Below, piece after piece: positions 46,665 to 58,417 of a DNA stretch of 64,000 nt. A program made the translations under genes and the position numbers. Origin of the DNA: Malurus cyaneus samueli (lineage: Eukaryota > Chordata > Aves > Passeriformes > Maluridae). The notes under the pieces were generated by a model. The model made no database searches. It saw only the letters and a program-made list of their open reading frames with translations, and was not told where the DNA came from. The stretch lies in contig CM019230.1 of the NCBI GenBank assembly GCA_009741485.1, positions 3,622,619 to 3,686,618 on the forward strand. Reading direction: 5' to 3'. How positions within the stretch are numbered: position 1 is the stretch's first letter; every line of letters begins with the position of its first letter.

Positions 46665-46736
46665 GAGTTGGGAGATAATAAAGCTCCTGGACTGTACATT
46701 TTAGAGTTGGGAGATAATAAAGCTCCTGGACTGTAC
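46665..46736 (+). repeat. Perfect 33-bp direct duplication
   Basis: Positions 46665-46697 and 46704-46736 are identical over 33 bases (start GAGTTGGGAG, end CTGGACTGTAC), separated by 6 bases, for a period of 39. No divergence between copies implies a young duplication, or a two-copy VNTR that may be polymorphic. Confidence 0.9.
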
Positions 46737-46979
46737 CCCATTATATTCCTGTTTCTCTGCAGAGTTGGATTTCTCAAGTGCAATTTGCTGTCTGGTGTTT
46801 GGGGCTAATTTTTACGTGAATAAATGGAGTCTGGTGAGGGATAATGAGAGATCTCTGCTGGGTGAAATCAAGCTATGAAACCATCGTCCCCTAGAAGGGA
46901 AAAGAAGAGGTTGTTTTTATCCTGCACCTTCCCAAATATATGAGGGAAGGCTTTGAAGTACAAAAATAGTTGCTGTATT

Positions 46980-47170
46980 ATACACATATTGTAGGATGTT
47001 TACCACTGGAGCCTAATGCCTAAACAATGAATTTCCAAGCCACTCCAAATGTGATCCAACTTTATTCTAAACAGTCATGAAAAAAATCCTGATTATAACA
47101 AATGAAACTCGGCTATTTGTTTTCTTTTCACAGTTGGAGATTCTGTACACACAGAGAAGTTGCTTAGGGT
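46980..47170. promoter_or_regulatory. Candidate conserved noncoding element
   Basis: AT-rich, repeat-free (CCTAAACAATGAATTTCC, TGATTATAACAAATG, ACTCGGCTATTTG), with SOX-like ACAAT cores. No frame. Confidence 0.25.
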
Positions 47171-47174
47171 CTGA

Positions 47175-47825
47175 AAGTGTTTATCCTGCCAAAAATAAAT
47201 GTTCTAAAAATGATCACTTAGCATTTTCTGCATCTCTGCATATTTGTTTACCATGAAGAATCTGCTTACAGAGCTTATATTGTATTTTTTTTTACATTTC
47301 AACTTCTGTGAAGAAAAATTGAGCATGCTTCTTACCAACACCCATTTCCACTGAAAGTCATGAAACTGTTTTGTAACTATTTTTGTGTGGGCTGTGGCTA
47401 CTCCAGAGAAGTTTATTTAGCAACCAAAGGTGATTCTAAGAGCCAGATTTTCAATGCAGCCTTCTAAATACAGCACGATGTTTGAAATGGCTTCTGTTTG
47501 TATGTGTGAGAGCTCATAAAACTGCAGGTTTTCACGAATACAGATGGTTTTGTATCCAGTATTAGTAAATTTAGAAATAATAATATTAGACCATCGAACA
47601 AAATTCCCATTACAAGAGCAGTGCATGTATCAGAACAGTTCTTTTTTCCAGGAAATTGCAGAAGGAGATTGCTGGGGGAGACTACAAATTCTGGATGTTC
47701 TCAGCCCCACCCTTGGTTTCTCCTCCCCTACAAATACTGGTTTGTTTGTGGGTTTGCATATTTACAGAGAATCTTTACTGTTGTATTTGAATGTTTTCAG
47801 AATTAATGAATTGAGCCTCCTGTGA
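47175..47825. other. Unique AT-rich noncoding sequence
   Basis: T-run near 47286-47293. Frames under 95 codons, unrecognised. Confidence 0.5.
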
Positions 47826-47829
47826 AGTT

Positions 47830-47912
47830 TTATCACCACTTTACAGAGAGGGAGACTGGGAAAGAGAAGAAACTTTGCTGAGGTCTCATAAGATGTGTGG
47901 GGAACTTTGGGA
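47830..47912 (-). mobile_element. MIR SINE remnant
   Basis: TATCACCACTTTACAGAGAGGGAGACTGGG then AAACTTTGCTGAGGTCTCATAAGATG follow the reverse complement of MIR ('tatccccattttacagatgaggaaactgaggc..gacttgcccaaggtcacacag'). Confidence 0.6.
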
Positions 47913-47914
47913 GA

Positions 47915-50900
47915 TGTACAGCTCCTCTTCCTTCGGAGGTGGCAGCTTCTCTTACCCTGTGACCATCTTGGCTCCCTCTGGCTGTGCCATCTTCGGGAGG
48001 GTGCAGCAGTTTATTGACCCCTGGGCTTAATCATGGTCTCTCGGGGAGGCTTCTGCAGTTCTTCCACTCCATTTGTTAGAAGTTTGTCTTGTTCCCTTTC
48101 AGACCAGTAGAAACCACTCAATGAATTGCTAATGTGCAGTGGGAGGAAAAAGCCTCCAGAAGCTTTGCAAGTGCAAGATCACAGAGCACTTGGAAAAGCA
48201 GAAGCACGGTCTCCCCTTCGGCAAGGGGCTTGGAAACCTGGCTGTCTGCCTGAGGCTTATCTGGGGTTGGGAATCCTTTCCCATTTAACTCAGCTGAGCA
48301 GGCAGAGTGGAGGGCAGGAGATTCCTAAGCAGGGGCACCCTGTGGGTGCTGCACCCTGGGAGTGGGGATGTGAGCAGGTCATGGTCTCCCAGCGTGGGCT
48401 GGCCTCATGCATGCCTGCCAGGGCCAGATCTGCTCTCCCGTGAGGAGCTGGCACACTGGAGTGCTGCACTCAGTCAGGGGGAGATGACTTTGCCATCAAG
48501 TGTAATGCTCTTGCCTAATCTTTGGAAAGAACCGCTGCGAGTCCTGCGTGGAGCAATTACACATTCGTGAATCAGCTCCTACAAGGTTACACATTGCTGC
48601 AGCTACTCCTCACTGTTTCCATGGGCAGGCTCTTACCCCTCTCTTTCTGTGGGCCAGGCTGCCCTGAATCACATCACAAGTAGCATGGGCTCACACATGC
48701 CTTTAGGATTTGTTTCAGTGCTGGTAAAGCTGCCCATAAAGCTGAGGAGCATCACCCTGCCCATGTATGAGTGGGGCTGTACACCAGGGGGTGGGCTGGG
48801 CAGCACAAACACATCCCCCAGTCAGTGGGAGCTCTCTCCCAGTGCAGAGCTCATCACTGCTACTCTGGAGTTTTCTTAAAGTAATTTTTAAATAGTTGGA
48901 TAATTTTCAATTTACTTTCCATAAAGCTTAAAGAACTCTTCTTTCATCTCTCTCCTGATTGCAGATGAATATAGATTACATCCCTTAGTAAGAGAAAATG
49001 ATGAGGTTATTTCTTCTCTTGCCAGCTTGGTGCTAGGCAATGGGATTTCAGAAATCATCCAAACTACTGCTGCCAGGGCCAGGTTACATGGAGAAGAACC
49101 TGTTTTCCACTCTGTCCAGTCTGTACAGATGCTGCCATTTAGAGAGATGTGAATCAGAGTGCTTTATGCTGCTGGCTTAGTGTCCTGTTCTGAGTTATTA
49201 TATTTAATTGTTGGTTAAAATGGTGTTTAAAATGTGCATGAGAAGTGAGCGCCAGCCCTGTTAGAATAGAAAAGCAGGTGGGAACACTCCTGAAAATCAG
49301 AGCTGTGCTGTCCTGCTTGTTTGCCTTGTGGTGGAACAGAGCCCCTTAAGCTGTTTTCAGGTAAAAGTACGATTAGTGTCAGTCAGTGACGAGCTGTTGG
49401 GAAGGTGGAGGCAGGAGGAGGAGGAGGACGATGTCCCATGGTTGGTGGTGACAATGCCCACAGTTACTGCTATACCAACATGTGCCCATGTGCTGTGGAC
49501 ACAAGTGCTCAGCAGTGTTTCTCAATGCTCCAGGACATTCATTAGGGTTACTCTTGCCACAATGAGCTTTAAGGACATTTTGACTCTGAATTACTTAGAA
49601 AGCGCTCAGTGCTGAGCAGGTTGATCTCTCTTGCTCTGACTCTCTAGTATGAAGACAGGGTCTCCCTTTGCAGACACAACATGTTCTGGGCATGCTGGTT
49701 AGTGGCAGATACATAATTTTATTTTTTAGTTTGTCCCAGTGTCGTTTCACCTACTGTTAACTATAGAAGACATGATGATCAACCATAAATGTGAGCAGCT
49801 CAATTCTTTACCATGCCATTGTCAGATGTTCCTGTCTCCATGTGTAGTGAGGTGAAGTGCTTTTGTTATCGTGGCACTGACTGAGTGGAGCTCATTTAAA
49901 TAGATGTCACTTGCCACTTCCCATGACTGCCAGCTGCCATGTCATAGCTCACACAGACGCCTGGTGTTGGAGTGTTCAGCAATTCTCCTGACAGTTGTTT
50001 CCCAGCCTTTCTGGAGGCCGCTGGTCCATGCATTACACATGGCTTGGCATGAGGGGTGACTCAATCAAGGGCACTCTTGTCCGTTGTCACTGTAACTCGT
50101 CTTCTGACAGCTTGGGTTTGAATCCAGTGGAAATGGCCTCACATGCAACAGCCGTTTCCCCTCTTGAGCAGGGATGTTCGTTGCAGTTTGGATTCCATTA
50201 CAGTTCCATGACCTCAGGAGCCGGCTCTGCATTTGCACTGCCAGGCTGGGAATAGTTGGCATTGAGCAAAAATTGCTATTGTGTCAAGGATTTGGCCTGG
50301 CTCCCTACATGATGAGAAATAGGCACGGAGCCCAGGCAGCATAATGCACTTGGTTTCTTGCTGATTTTTACCTGCCAAATCTGGAGCAGAATAAGCAGTT
50401 GCGGTTGATGTCACTCTTCTTTAAGTTCTTATTTATTTTTATAGGCATCTGACTAGCTAGATTGGTGAGATTTAAACTCATCCTACATAACTCAATGCAG
50501 ATATGTCACATGACTGTGTTAACATTTCAGGTTCAGGGAGTAAAGTACACACTGACCTGCTTGCCTTATAAAATGCCTGTGGTCTAATTGAAGAGCTCAT
50601 AACTTTTTTTAATAACTAGCTGAGATTTTTCTGTTTTCACTGCAAAGCAGCTTTTCCCAGGTTTTTTCACCATTCAGCTAAAATTAACAACACAAATATA
50701 CCCAAAACTTGCTTTTAATGCAGTCCTAGCACCACTAGGTACTAGGTTCAATAATGAATGGGATCTACATCCCGTTTAAAAATGAGGAGGATTTCCCAGT
50801 GCTGAAAATACAATAAATTGCCCACAAATCAATACGTTTTTGACCTCACATGCATCCTGTGACACCTTGCCATTTATTTGGGTAAGAAATATTCCATGCT

Positions 50901-51275
50901 CCAGCCACAGAAGTCAAATTCCACAGCAGTTGTTGCTTCCTCAAAACCCAGCTCTCTTCCCTTCGACCGCAGAAGCAGAGCTCGGCTGTGCCCTCCTCCA
51001 GCACAGCTCAATTGTGCTTGAACTCCATCAAGCAAAAAGGCTGGTTATTTTGGCCTGGAAAGCTCTGTGTTCAAGGCAAGGCTGCCTGTGCAGGACTGTT
51101 TCCCTGCTGGCCCCCTCCCTGCCTTCCAAGGAAAACAACAGTGCTGGGCTTGCGTGCTCCTCGGGGCTGCAGTGGCACCGGGGTGGCAGAGCCGGATGAC
51201 ATCGGATCGGTCCCTTTGGTGCTCGGTTTTGCAGCCCTGCAGCCCAGATCCTGAAAGCAGATCCTTGAAGAGAAA
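47915..51275. other. Unique noncoding sequence, no gene seen
   Basis: A (GGA)n run near 49413-49430 sits in a 95-codon frame after an acceptor-like CTGTTTTCAG (to 49361). The glutamate run is explained by the triplet repeat and no good donor follows. Around 50.94-51.25 kb the sequence is moderately CpG-rich, with overlapping unrecognised frames. Confidence 0.5.
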
Positions 51276-51279
51276 GCTC

Positions 51280-51420
51280 TGAGCTCATGCAGATCAGTTT
51301 GCAGGACTGAGCCTCGAGAACCACAGTAATTAATAACAACTTGGCAAGGCCGTCCTGGATTTCAATAGGAGTTTTGCACTAGAGCGGGATGAGAATACAG
51401 CATTAAAATAAGGCAGACAG
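51280..51420. promoter_or_regulatory. Candidate conserved noncoding element
   Basis: CAGTAATTAATAACAACTTGG, AAGGCCGTCCTGG, GCACTAGAGCGGGATGAG. AT-rich cores plus CpGs, without repeat or frame. Confidence 0.28.
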
Positions 51421-51519
51421 TTCACAGCAGGCTGAGAAGAGAGGCCAAAATCAACAGGATAAAACTCTCCTTTTACAAAAACTGCCCTAAACCTTTTTGT
51501 CCACACACAGGGCCTTAAT

Positions 51520-51595
51520 TCAAGGCTTGTCGAAGTCAATGGGGAAAAAAACTCATTAATTTCAATGGGTTTGAATTAGCTTGAACCCCAGTTCT
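51520..51595. mobile_element. Possible ancient palindromic repeat fragment
   Basis: GTCGAAGTCAATGGGG and, 22 bases later, TTAATTTCAATGGG resemble the central 'gaagtcaatgg' part of old sauropsid palindromic repeats, and the stretch ends CCAGTTCTGGCC. Heavily decayed, so uncertain. Confidence 0.3.
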
Positions 51596-51599
51596 GGCC

Positions 51600-52630
51600 A
51601 GAGGACAAGTATTTATAAGCTGGCCAGGGATGAATTTAAGTTGGAAACTAGAGGACAGTCTCCAAGTACAGAGCAGAGGGGTTCTGGAGCCACCTTCAGC
51701 AAAAGGGGAGGTGGCAGAAATGTCTTAATAATCATTAAGATGGGGCTTGTCTGAGCTAAAAAGGAGACTGTAATGTGGTGGGGACGTGAAAGCAGTGCAG
51801 AGGTCTCTGGTCTCTTCCCACACCAGCCAGGCAGTGGGGCACTGGCCTGTCACATTCCTTCTTTTCCTGTAACTGCAGTTCACAAACCCCTATTTTAGGC
51901 AACTGCTATTTTATCCTTAGCTTCATTTCAAGGAGATGATGTATCTCCAAATTATTGAGTATTGGGGGTATTTAGTCACAAATACTCCTGACAGGCTTCA
52001 CACAAACACCGCACTGTCTGGTGTCCCAGCTAACATGGCTTTCTTGTTATACTGACAACATCGTTTCCAGTCATGCTACTTTTCCTGTTACAGAACTCAT
52101 GCTTAAAATATCTTTTTCTGAAACCCCTTGTGTTTTAGCTGAGCTCTCATTCCCTCCCCAACACGTGCCCCTATGAATTCCTGAAAGCCATACTGACATG
52201 AACTTATAATGCTTGAACTTCGATGTTTGGTGTTTCTCAGATTTTGCGACTGTGCCTCGTAAGCAGCTTTGATGTGGGTTGGCATCCTCCCTGCTTTCCC
52301 AGGTTGTCATCTTCTTCCTCCAAGTTTCTGCTTCTTTGCTCTGCTTCTCTTTGCTTTGTACTGCCATGAAGTTGGATGGGGATTCACAGGATCGGCAAGC
52401 CCTGAGCTCAGTCCCTACAAAGAAGGATGCTCAGTTCTGGCATTTGAAGGGGGCACAGTTTACAGCCAGTAGTATTTGTAAGCATCCAGAACACAGAAAA
52501 TCCATTTCCTAAAGGTTAATGTGGTTAGTAGGAACCACGTCATTAGGTATTTTAAGGATCTGTGTATTGTTGGATGTTATCATGAGGCTGTAACTCTGCT
52601 CTGAGTTCCCTGTCACTGCCTGGCTCACGT
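51600..52630. other. Unique noncoding sequence, no gene seen
   Basis: Short mixed frames, no recognised feature. Confidence 0.5.
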
Positions 52631-52639
52631 GCAAAGTGT

Positions 52640-53345
52640 AGTATTGGTTCTTTAATTAACATTGTGTTATATAAAATATATGTGACTCCAGTAGCATGCA
52701 GTCCTCACTACTGAAATTAATCAGACTCTAAATAAAACTAAACCTATTTTTTGGCTATCAAAGTTAGCCCATTTTAATGGAAGAATGATAAATTGCTGGC
52801 TGTAAATATGCTGTAGTACTGAACATAGCTTTGATCCAATTTTGATTTCCCTTAAAATCCCTTACAAAACAGTACTGTCAGATATTTAACTCATATTTAT
52901 TACAAAATGTAACTAGTACATTTCCAGTGTCTCTTTCCTTCCAAAAATATAGAAAGCAACCAAATTTAAGACAGTGATAGCTTTTCACAGGTAGATAATA
53001 ATATTTTTTGAAAAAAAAAACAGATCACAAGTCAAAAAATAACACTTCTTAGTGGATGTAAAGTAGAAAATTATTTCAAAGTTAAAACAAAATTATGTTC
53101 TTTCTTGCTCATTTTTTTCTTAATGCAGAGTGAAGCATTGCCAACAGTTAATGAACTATTTTTAAACAAGATAGTTAAAATAAAGGTTTTAGAATTTAGC
53201 AAAATCAATAACTCAGCTAGAAATAGTGTTAAGTTTCAAGGGTAAGATTGTGATGCTAATGACATGGTAAAAAACCCTTATCTCACCTAATTTAATAATC
53301 CCTTATGTCAGATTGAGAGCCACATTGTGATTGAATATGGTTTAA
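52640..53345. promoter_or_regulatory. Long AT-rich block, possible conserved noncoding element
   Basis: About 700 bases, strongly AT-rich, repeat-free and with closed frames. Dense in TTAATTAAC, AAATTAATC, TTAATAATCCC and GATAAATTG strings. It ends just before an ancient repeat arm. This texture fits either an enhancer cluster or a matrix-attachment-like region. Confidence 0.3.
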
Positions 53346-53372
53346 GCTGGAGGAATTAAAGCCTATAAAGTT

Positions 53373-53416
53373 ATTCAGAGTTTGCACCGAAGTAAATCAG
53401 AGCAGAATCTGGTCCA
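53373..53416. mobile_element. Ancient palindromic repeat, right arm
   Basis: TTATTCAGAGTTTGCACCGAAGTAAATCAGAGCAGAATCTGGTCC resembles 'ttactccggatttacaccggtgtaactgagatcagaatctggccc', the other arm of the repeat seen at 44778-44822. The pairing supports both calls. Confidence 0.5.
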
Positions 53417-53419
53417 GTT

Positions 53420-53695
53420 TTCTTCTTCCAGACCCAAACACAAACATGAGTGCTCTGAAGAACCTTCATGATAGAGATTTGTTTTTCTGAACAACTGAAA
53501 TGAATTGGCTTAGAGCTTGTGCCAGATCTGGCTGAGCTCCTGCCAAGTCTGGTGTGCTGATTTGTGTGGCAACACTGGCAAGCGAGGCGAAGGTTTACGT
53601 TGCCTGGGACGTTCCACATGGATTCAGGACTGGGAAGTGCTTCCAATTCCCTCCCATTCTGCTCTGTGGCCTCAGCCAGTCCTGTCTGTTAATGA
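53420..53695. other. Unique noncoding sequence
   Basis: No gene recognised. Confidence 0.5.
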
Positions 53696-53699
53696 GCTC

Positions 53700-53955
53700 A
53701 GAGTGAAAGGCTTGGGCTGAGATTTAAAAGCCATTTTTGGGGCATACGGTGTGTTATGGCCTTTCATCAGCGCCGCTGTGACATGTCAGGGAGCGCGCTG
53801 GTGCTGGGAATGAAGAGATTTGTTTTCTGGATAAGTATAGTCGCAGCTATTTCCTGCGCATTCCAGGGATGGAGAAGTTGCCTTGCCAATTCACTCTTGA
53901 CATATTTACAGACAGAGAAGCCACCTTTGGACTAGTTTTTGCAAACATTGTGTTC
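53700..53955. promoter_or_regulatory. Candidate conserved noncoding element
   Basis: Unusually CpG-retaining for its setting (GGCATACGGTGTG, CATCAGCGCCGCTGTGAC, GGGAGCGCGCTGG, TAGTCGCAGC, TCCTGCGCATTCC), and repeat-free, with no frame that reads through. Texture suggests a regulatory element under constraint or low methylation. Confidence 0.38.
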
Positions 53956-53959
53956 CATT

Positions 53960-55815
53960 ATGAAAATGTTCCCAAGGCTGAGGGTGAGGAGTCTGGCTCA
54001 GAATATCTCCCACCCCAGACAGTGTGGGCCAGTGTCTGATCTCAGCTGCGCTGGGGAACATCTGAAGGAATTCCATTAACTTTCCAGCATGTGTTCTGGA
54101 TGAGCAGTGGAGCTGAGGGTAGAGCCTGATCCTCAGTCTTCAAGAGGTCTGAAGTGGACTAAAGTGCTGAATTTTTATTTTTTCTGTTTTCTAAGCAGGA
54201 AATAGCCCCACAGAGCCCTTTTATGGGCCCTGCTTTCCCAACTATGAGAGTCTGAAAGCTGTAAGGAGATCCACTGGTATCCAAATTCCACAATTAATAA
54301 TGCATTCCCAGAGTAAAGGGGAATTGCTGTGGTTGCCAGCAGGGCTGGTGATTCTGCATGTCAAAAGCAGTATTGAGGAGCTCTCTGAAGGCAGCTCCAG
54401 CACCATCAGGGCCATGAATAATGAATAAAATGGATGTGCAGTTCTGGTACCAGCCAAGCTTTTAAGTCCAATCTTAAATCCTGAGACCTAAAGCTCATGT
54501 GCTTTACTAAGCAGAGCCGGTTATCTGAGCTTAGGCCTGACTTAGGTGAAACCATGCTGTATGAAAAAGCAAACCAATGCAAATGGAGCAGTGAGGGATG
54601 TTTTCATGGGGCTCTGAAGGTGATGGGAGAATTCCCACTGCCCTTCACTGACCCTTAAACAAGGCTGCATTACGGCATGGATCTGGGAGAGGAGATGAGA
54701 AGGCAAAAACCTCTTTGGGAAATGGTGACACTGGTGTCACAATCTGGCCACCTCAGTGCTTAAATGGAGATTTTTCACTTTGCTACCAAAAGCCGTTTGC
54801 ACTTGAGCCAAGGCAGTGTCTCTGCAAAATGTCACTCCAGAGTAATATTTTTATTACCGAATTCTAATCTCTTGGAAAAAGGTAGTGTAAGAGGGTTGCT
54901 AAACTTCTCACGTGGGCCTAAGCACAGGCCACACTGCTTTGCTGAAAAAGGCCAGTTTGTATTGAGCCTAGTCAGGAGCAGGCAGCGCAGATGTTACAAC
55001 GATGTGGTGTTTAGGTTGTGTTTTGCAACAGGTAGATTTCCTGGCACTGGAGCTTGACAGCCTAGTTTGCAAAATTACTAAGGTGGATTCTGCTTGCTCT
55101 TACATGTCCTTGGCCACTGTTGAAAAATGAGAAGTATCACCACAGTGGCAGCTGGCCCATTCTCTTCTGTTTCATCAGGTATAAGCGCCTGTTCTCCAGT
55201 GACAAACCTCGATGATAAACCTTGTTAATGACAAGCAAGATACAGTAAAATGGTGAAACTCTTCAATAACAGAAAATATATCTGAAAGAGAGCCTGGTGG
55301 GTCAGGAAGTCTGTGTTCTGCCTGTCATGCTGGGCAGGGTGCTGCCTGCAGTGGGAAGGGCAGAACCACCAGCCAGAGGGTTATTTTTGTGCTGGACAGG
55401 TAGGGGTGTCTGGAGTCTTTCAGTTATCCCTGTTTGTGCTAAGTGAAATTGTTGGATGTTTACCACTGGCTTTATGACGAGCCAAAATGGCTCCAGACTG
55501 AGGTTGTCCTGGAAAAGGAAGGGTTTTAAAGCAGACCTCAGACAAAACCCGTGGAAATGGTGGACTTTGTTGTGGTTTGGCTGAAGCCTTCTGCCAGGAT
55601 AGCACTGGCGGGTCTGTCCTTGCTGTGTGAGGGTTAGGTGCCTTCTGTGGGTTTTGTTGTCAGTTGTGGCCAGGGCTGGGATTCACGAGCATCTTTTATC
55701 CTCGCTGCAAATGCACGAACAAGGCAGGCACTGCTGGGAGGCAGAGGAGCTGCTGCTGGGGCCTCATGCTGGGACAGAACCTGCCTGGCTCCCCGGAGGA
55801 GGCACGGACAGCCCG
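53960..55815. other. Unique noncoding sequence, no gene seen
   Basis: No recognised repeat or gene. GC rises toward the right-hand end. Confidence 0.5.
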
Positions 55816-55820
55816 ACCTG

Positions 55821-55882
55821 CCCCGTCACACGGCGTCCTGGCCCCGTCACACGGCGTCCTGGCCCCGTCACACGGCGTCCTG
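55821..55882 (+). repeat. CpG-rich 21-bp tandem repeat, three copies
   Basis: The unit beginning CCCCGTCACACGGCGTCCTG starts at 55821, 55842 and 55863 with no mismatch over the shared length. The period of 21 is 7 codons, so open frames continue through it on both strands and translate as a repeating heptapeptide. That is a by-product of the period, not proof of coding. Each unit has three CpGs, and the array sits in a GC-rich patch (55.73-55.93 kb). Confidence 0.9.
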
Positions 55883-55889
55883 CCCGCAG

Positions 55890-56410
55890 CCACTCCTCTG
55901 AGCCACGAAGAAACAGGGCACGGCCAGCCATGGCAATGGTTTGTGGTGCAGGTGGCCAGAACTGGCCTTGTGTTCCTCTGGGTTGTGGCAGAGGAACAAA
56001 TCTGGAGCAAATGGAATCTTTAAGGGTTGAATGCGCCAGTCCGCTGTGAGAAGAGTTTTAGTTACAGACATCTGGAGCCCAATGGGTCTGTCACCTGATG
56101 GAGCAGCAAAATATGTCCGCACTGGGTAGGGAATATGGGAGTGGATTCCTTGCATCTTGTGATTTCAATAAATGGCAATCTGCCTGTCGTTATCACATGA
56201 GAGTATTGCACAGGCATTCCTCAGACATCCTGAGCCTCTTGTTGCTGCAGCGTACGGATGACTTTCTCAGACACTGAAGTATCATCTTGCTGACTTCTTA
56301 GAGTTTATAAGTATTGATTGCATTTCAGTGCTATAATATATTCCATGTATATAATCTAAAATGTGTATAAAGTATAATGTAAAGACACATATTTCAGTAT
56401 TAAAGATACA
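55890..56410. other. Noncoding, AT-rich 56.24-56.47 kb
   Basis: No gene. The latter half is AT-rich and repeat-free (ATAATATATTCC, GTATATAATC) and leads into a paired AP-1-like site. Confidence 0.45.
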
Positions 56411-56427
56411 AAAAGTGGCAAAAGATG

Positions 56428-56446
56428 TGACTCAGGTCATGAGTCA
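56428..56446. promoter_or_regulatory. Paired AP-1-like motifs, inverted
   Basis: TGACTCA at 56428-56434 and TGAGTCA at 56440-56446 are reverse complements 5 bases apart. Each matches the AP-1 (FOS/JUN) consensus. Binding is inference. Confidence 0.35.
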
Positions 56447-56449
56447 AAG

Positions 56450-58410
56450 AAACAGTGGGATTTTTAATTAAGTCTGCTGATTTTCTTTAAGGCTGACAAT
56501 ACATCCGAGAATTTGACATTTATTTATGAATGCATTCCAGATTTGCACGCTGCATATCAAAACCGAGGACAAGCCTAGAGAAGGGTGGGGTAGTGTGCTT
56601 AGATACTGTATCTGACTTGCCCTCCTGCCCGCAAGTGAAATTCTTTCCATCTGAGTCCTCCGGAGGTGGTGCTGGGTGAAACAGCCTTTGGCAGAAGATT
56701 GTCTTGTCCCTACTCCTGCCCTGAGTCAACCAAGAAGATTTGCTTTGTTTTCATCCACTTCTGTCTCCTGTCTGCCTCCGAGGGTGGTGCCTCCCCTCTG
56801 CTATGCTCACCAGGGTGGGAAACCTGTCACCTTTCCTGCCTGCTGCTAATTTCCACTTTCTGTTGGAAGGGCCCTTGGGATTGAGCAGGACTCCTGTCCT
56901 TCCCAGGTGTCCATCCTGACATCGCTCACTTCCCAAACACATCCGTGTGGTGTTCTGGGGGAGCAGAAGGGTGGTGAGGGGGTCCCTTCTCGCACTCCCT
57001 TCCTGTCCTACATGGTACAGGTACAATAGTCCCATCTCAGGGCAGAGCTCCTCGCTGAGGTGCTGCCAGTGCACAGCAGAAAGCAGAATGTCTCCTCAAG
57101 GCTGTGCTGGCTTTGCCAGCTGACCGCAGTGGCGAGCATTAAACCCAGTAAATGGTTCCTCAGTGGCTCCTGAAGCCAGGCTGGAGTCTGCACTCAGGTG
57201 GTGCTCAGCTCTGAGTGAGTGGGCAGTGTTTGGAGCTGACAATCGCTTTGATGCCCTTATCTGCTCTTTGAAGCCGAGGAGCGGCTCCCTGCCCATGCAC
57301 ACGTGATAAGCTCCATCAGATTCTGCATATCTTCCCTGCAAAAATACGGGGCTGAGTTGACTCAGCCGGGACAGGAGCCTGTGACTCTCAGTGTGGGTGT
57401 GCTGTGGTTTTCCCACATCCATCCTGCGTGGCTGGCGTTGGCACGGGGTGGCAGGGTTGGCATCTGCGCCAGGGGCTGCCCAGCACAAACAGCCTGGGCC
57501 TTGCTGATTTGAAAACCAAAAGAGGCGGCGTTCCCACCTCCTGGCCCCTCCCTGGCACTGCACAAACCAGTGTCAGGTTCTCAGTGATCTCCATTCACAC
57601 CCAAAAGTCTCCAGTAACTCAGGAGGATGTTTCTTTAGGATGGCTCCAGCTGTCTTATGAGGCTTTTGGGAGCTGTGGTGGTAGGGCTTTGCCCTCCAAA
57701 TGTGGGGTTACCAGAACTGACTTGGGGTAACTCAGCATTGAGCCATTGCTCATGGGGCTCCTGTGGGAGGTACATGGGGAAGTGACAGAGAGCTGAGATG
57801 CAGCCAGGCAGCCAAAAATATCAGGAGAAGGACAGAATTATTTACAAAGCAACTGAATATTTTTCCTCCCTCCCCCTCACATTTTTTAACAAGCTTCTTT
57901 TACCACTAAGAATTTCATCCTAAAGAAAATTGGCGAATGTCTGGGAGGCAGAGGTACACCTCCACCACATTGTTTAATAACAATGTACTGATAGTCCTAG
58001 TGGCAGTAGATAGTGCTTTCTGACCCAAAGAATGCACATTCCACCTTGACAGGAAATAAAAAAAGAGAAAAAAGAGAAAGAGAAAATAATGGTTTGTGGT
58101 TGTAAATGCTTGTTCAAAGCCAGAGGATTTCATGTCAAAAGTCTCTCAGATCCCTACAGCGACTGCAAGCAAAACATAGAAGATTCGAGCTCAAATAGCT
58201 CCAAGTGTTGAAACTCAGCCCATTTTGGGTCAAGAAGCCAGTGGGGAAATGCTGTCTTTGTGAAAATTTGGTTGAAGCTGGTTTAGAGCAGATGCAGAAA
58301 ATGACTTGAAGCTACAAACTCAAGTTGTCAGAAGTGCATTTCACTTACCAGGCTAAAATGTGGCCTAATTCAGCTCTTATGAAAAGCTCTGGAGGTGCTT
58401 CCATCGATTT
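56450..58410. other. GC-elevated unique noncoding sequence, no gene seen
   Basis: A 155-codon minus-strand frame (57096-57563) overlaps several others in other phases between 57.0 and 57.7 kb. None is recognisable, and GC content explains the lack of stops. A purine-rich tract lies near 58052-58088. Confidence 0.5.
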
Positions 58411-58417
58411 CCGTGAG

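Noticed and set aside
49328..49615. Frame with a glutamate run as a coding exon
   Set aside because: The acidic run comes from a (GGA)n triplet repeat. The acceptor is modest and no good donor follows.
57096..57563. 155-codon minus-strand frame as a gene
   Set aside because: Overlaps several other open phases in GC-elevated DNA and is not recognisable.
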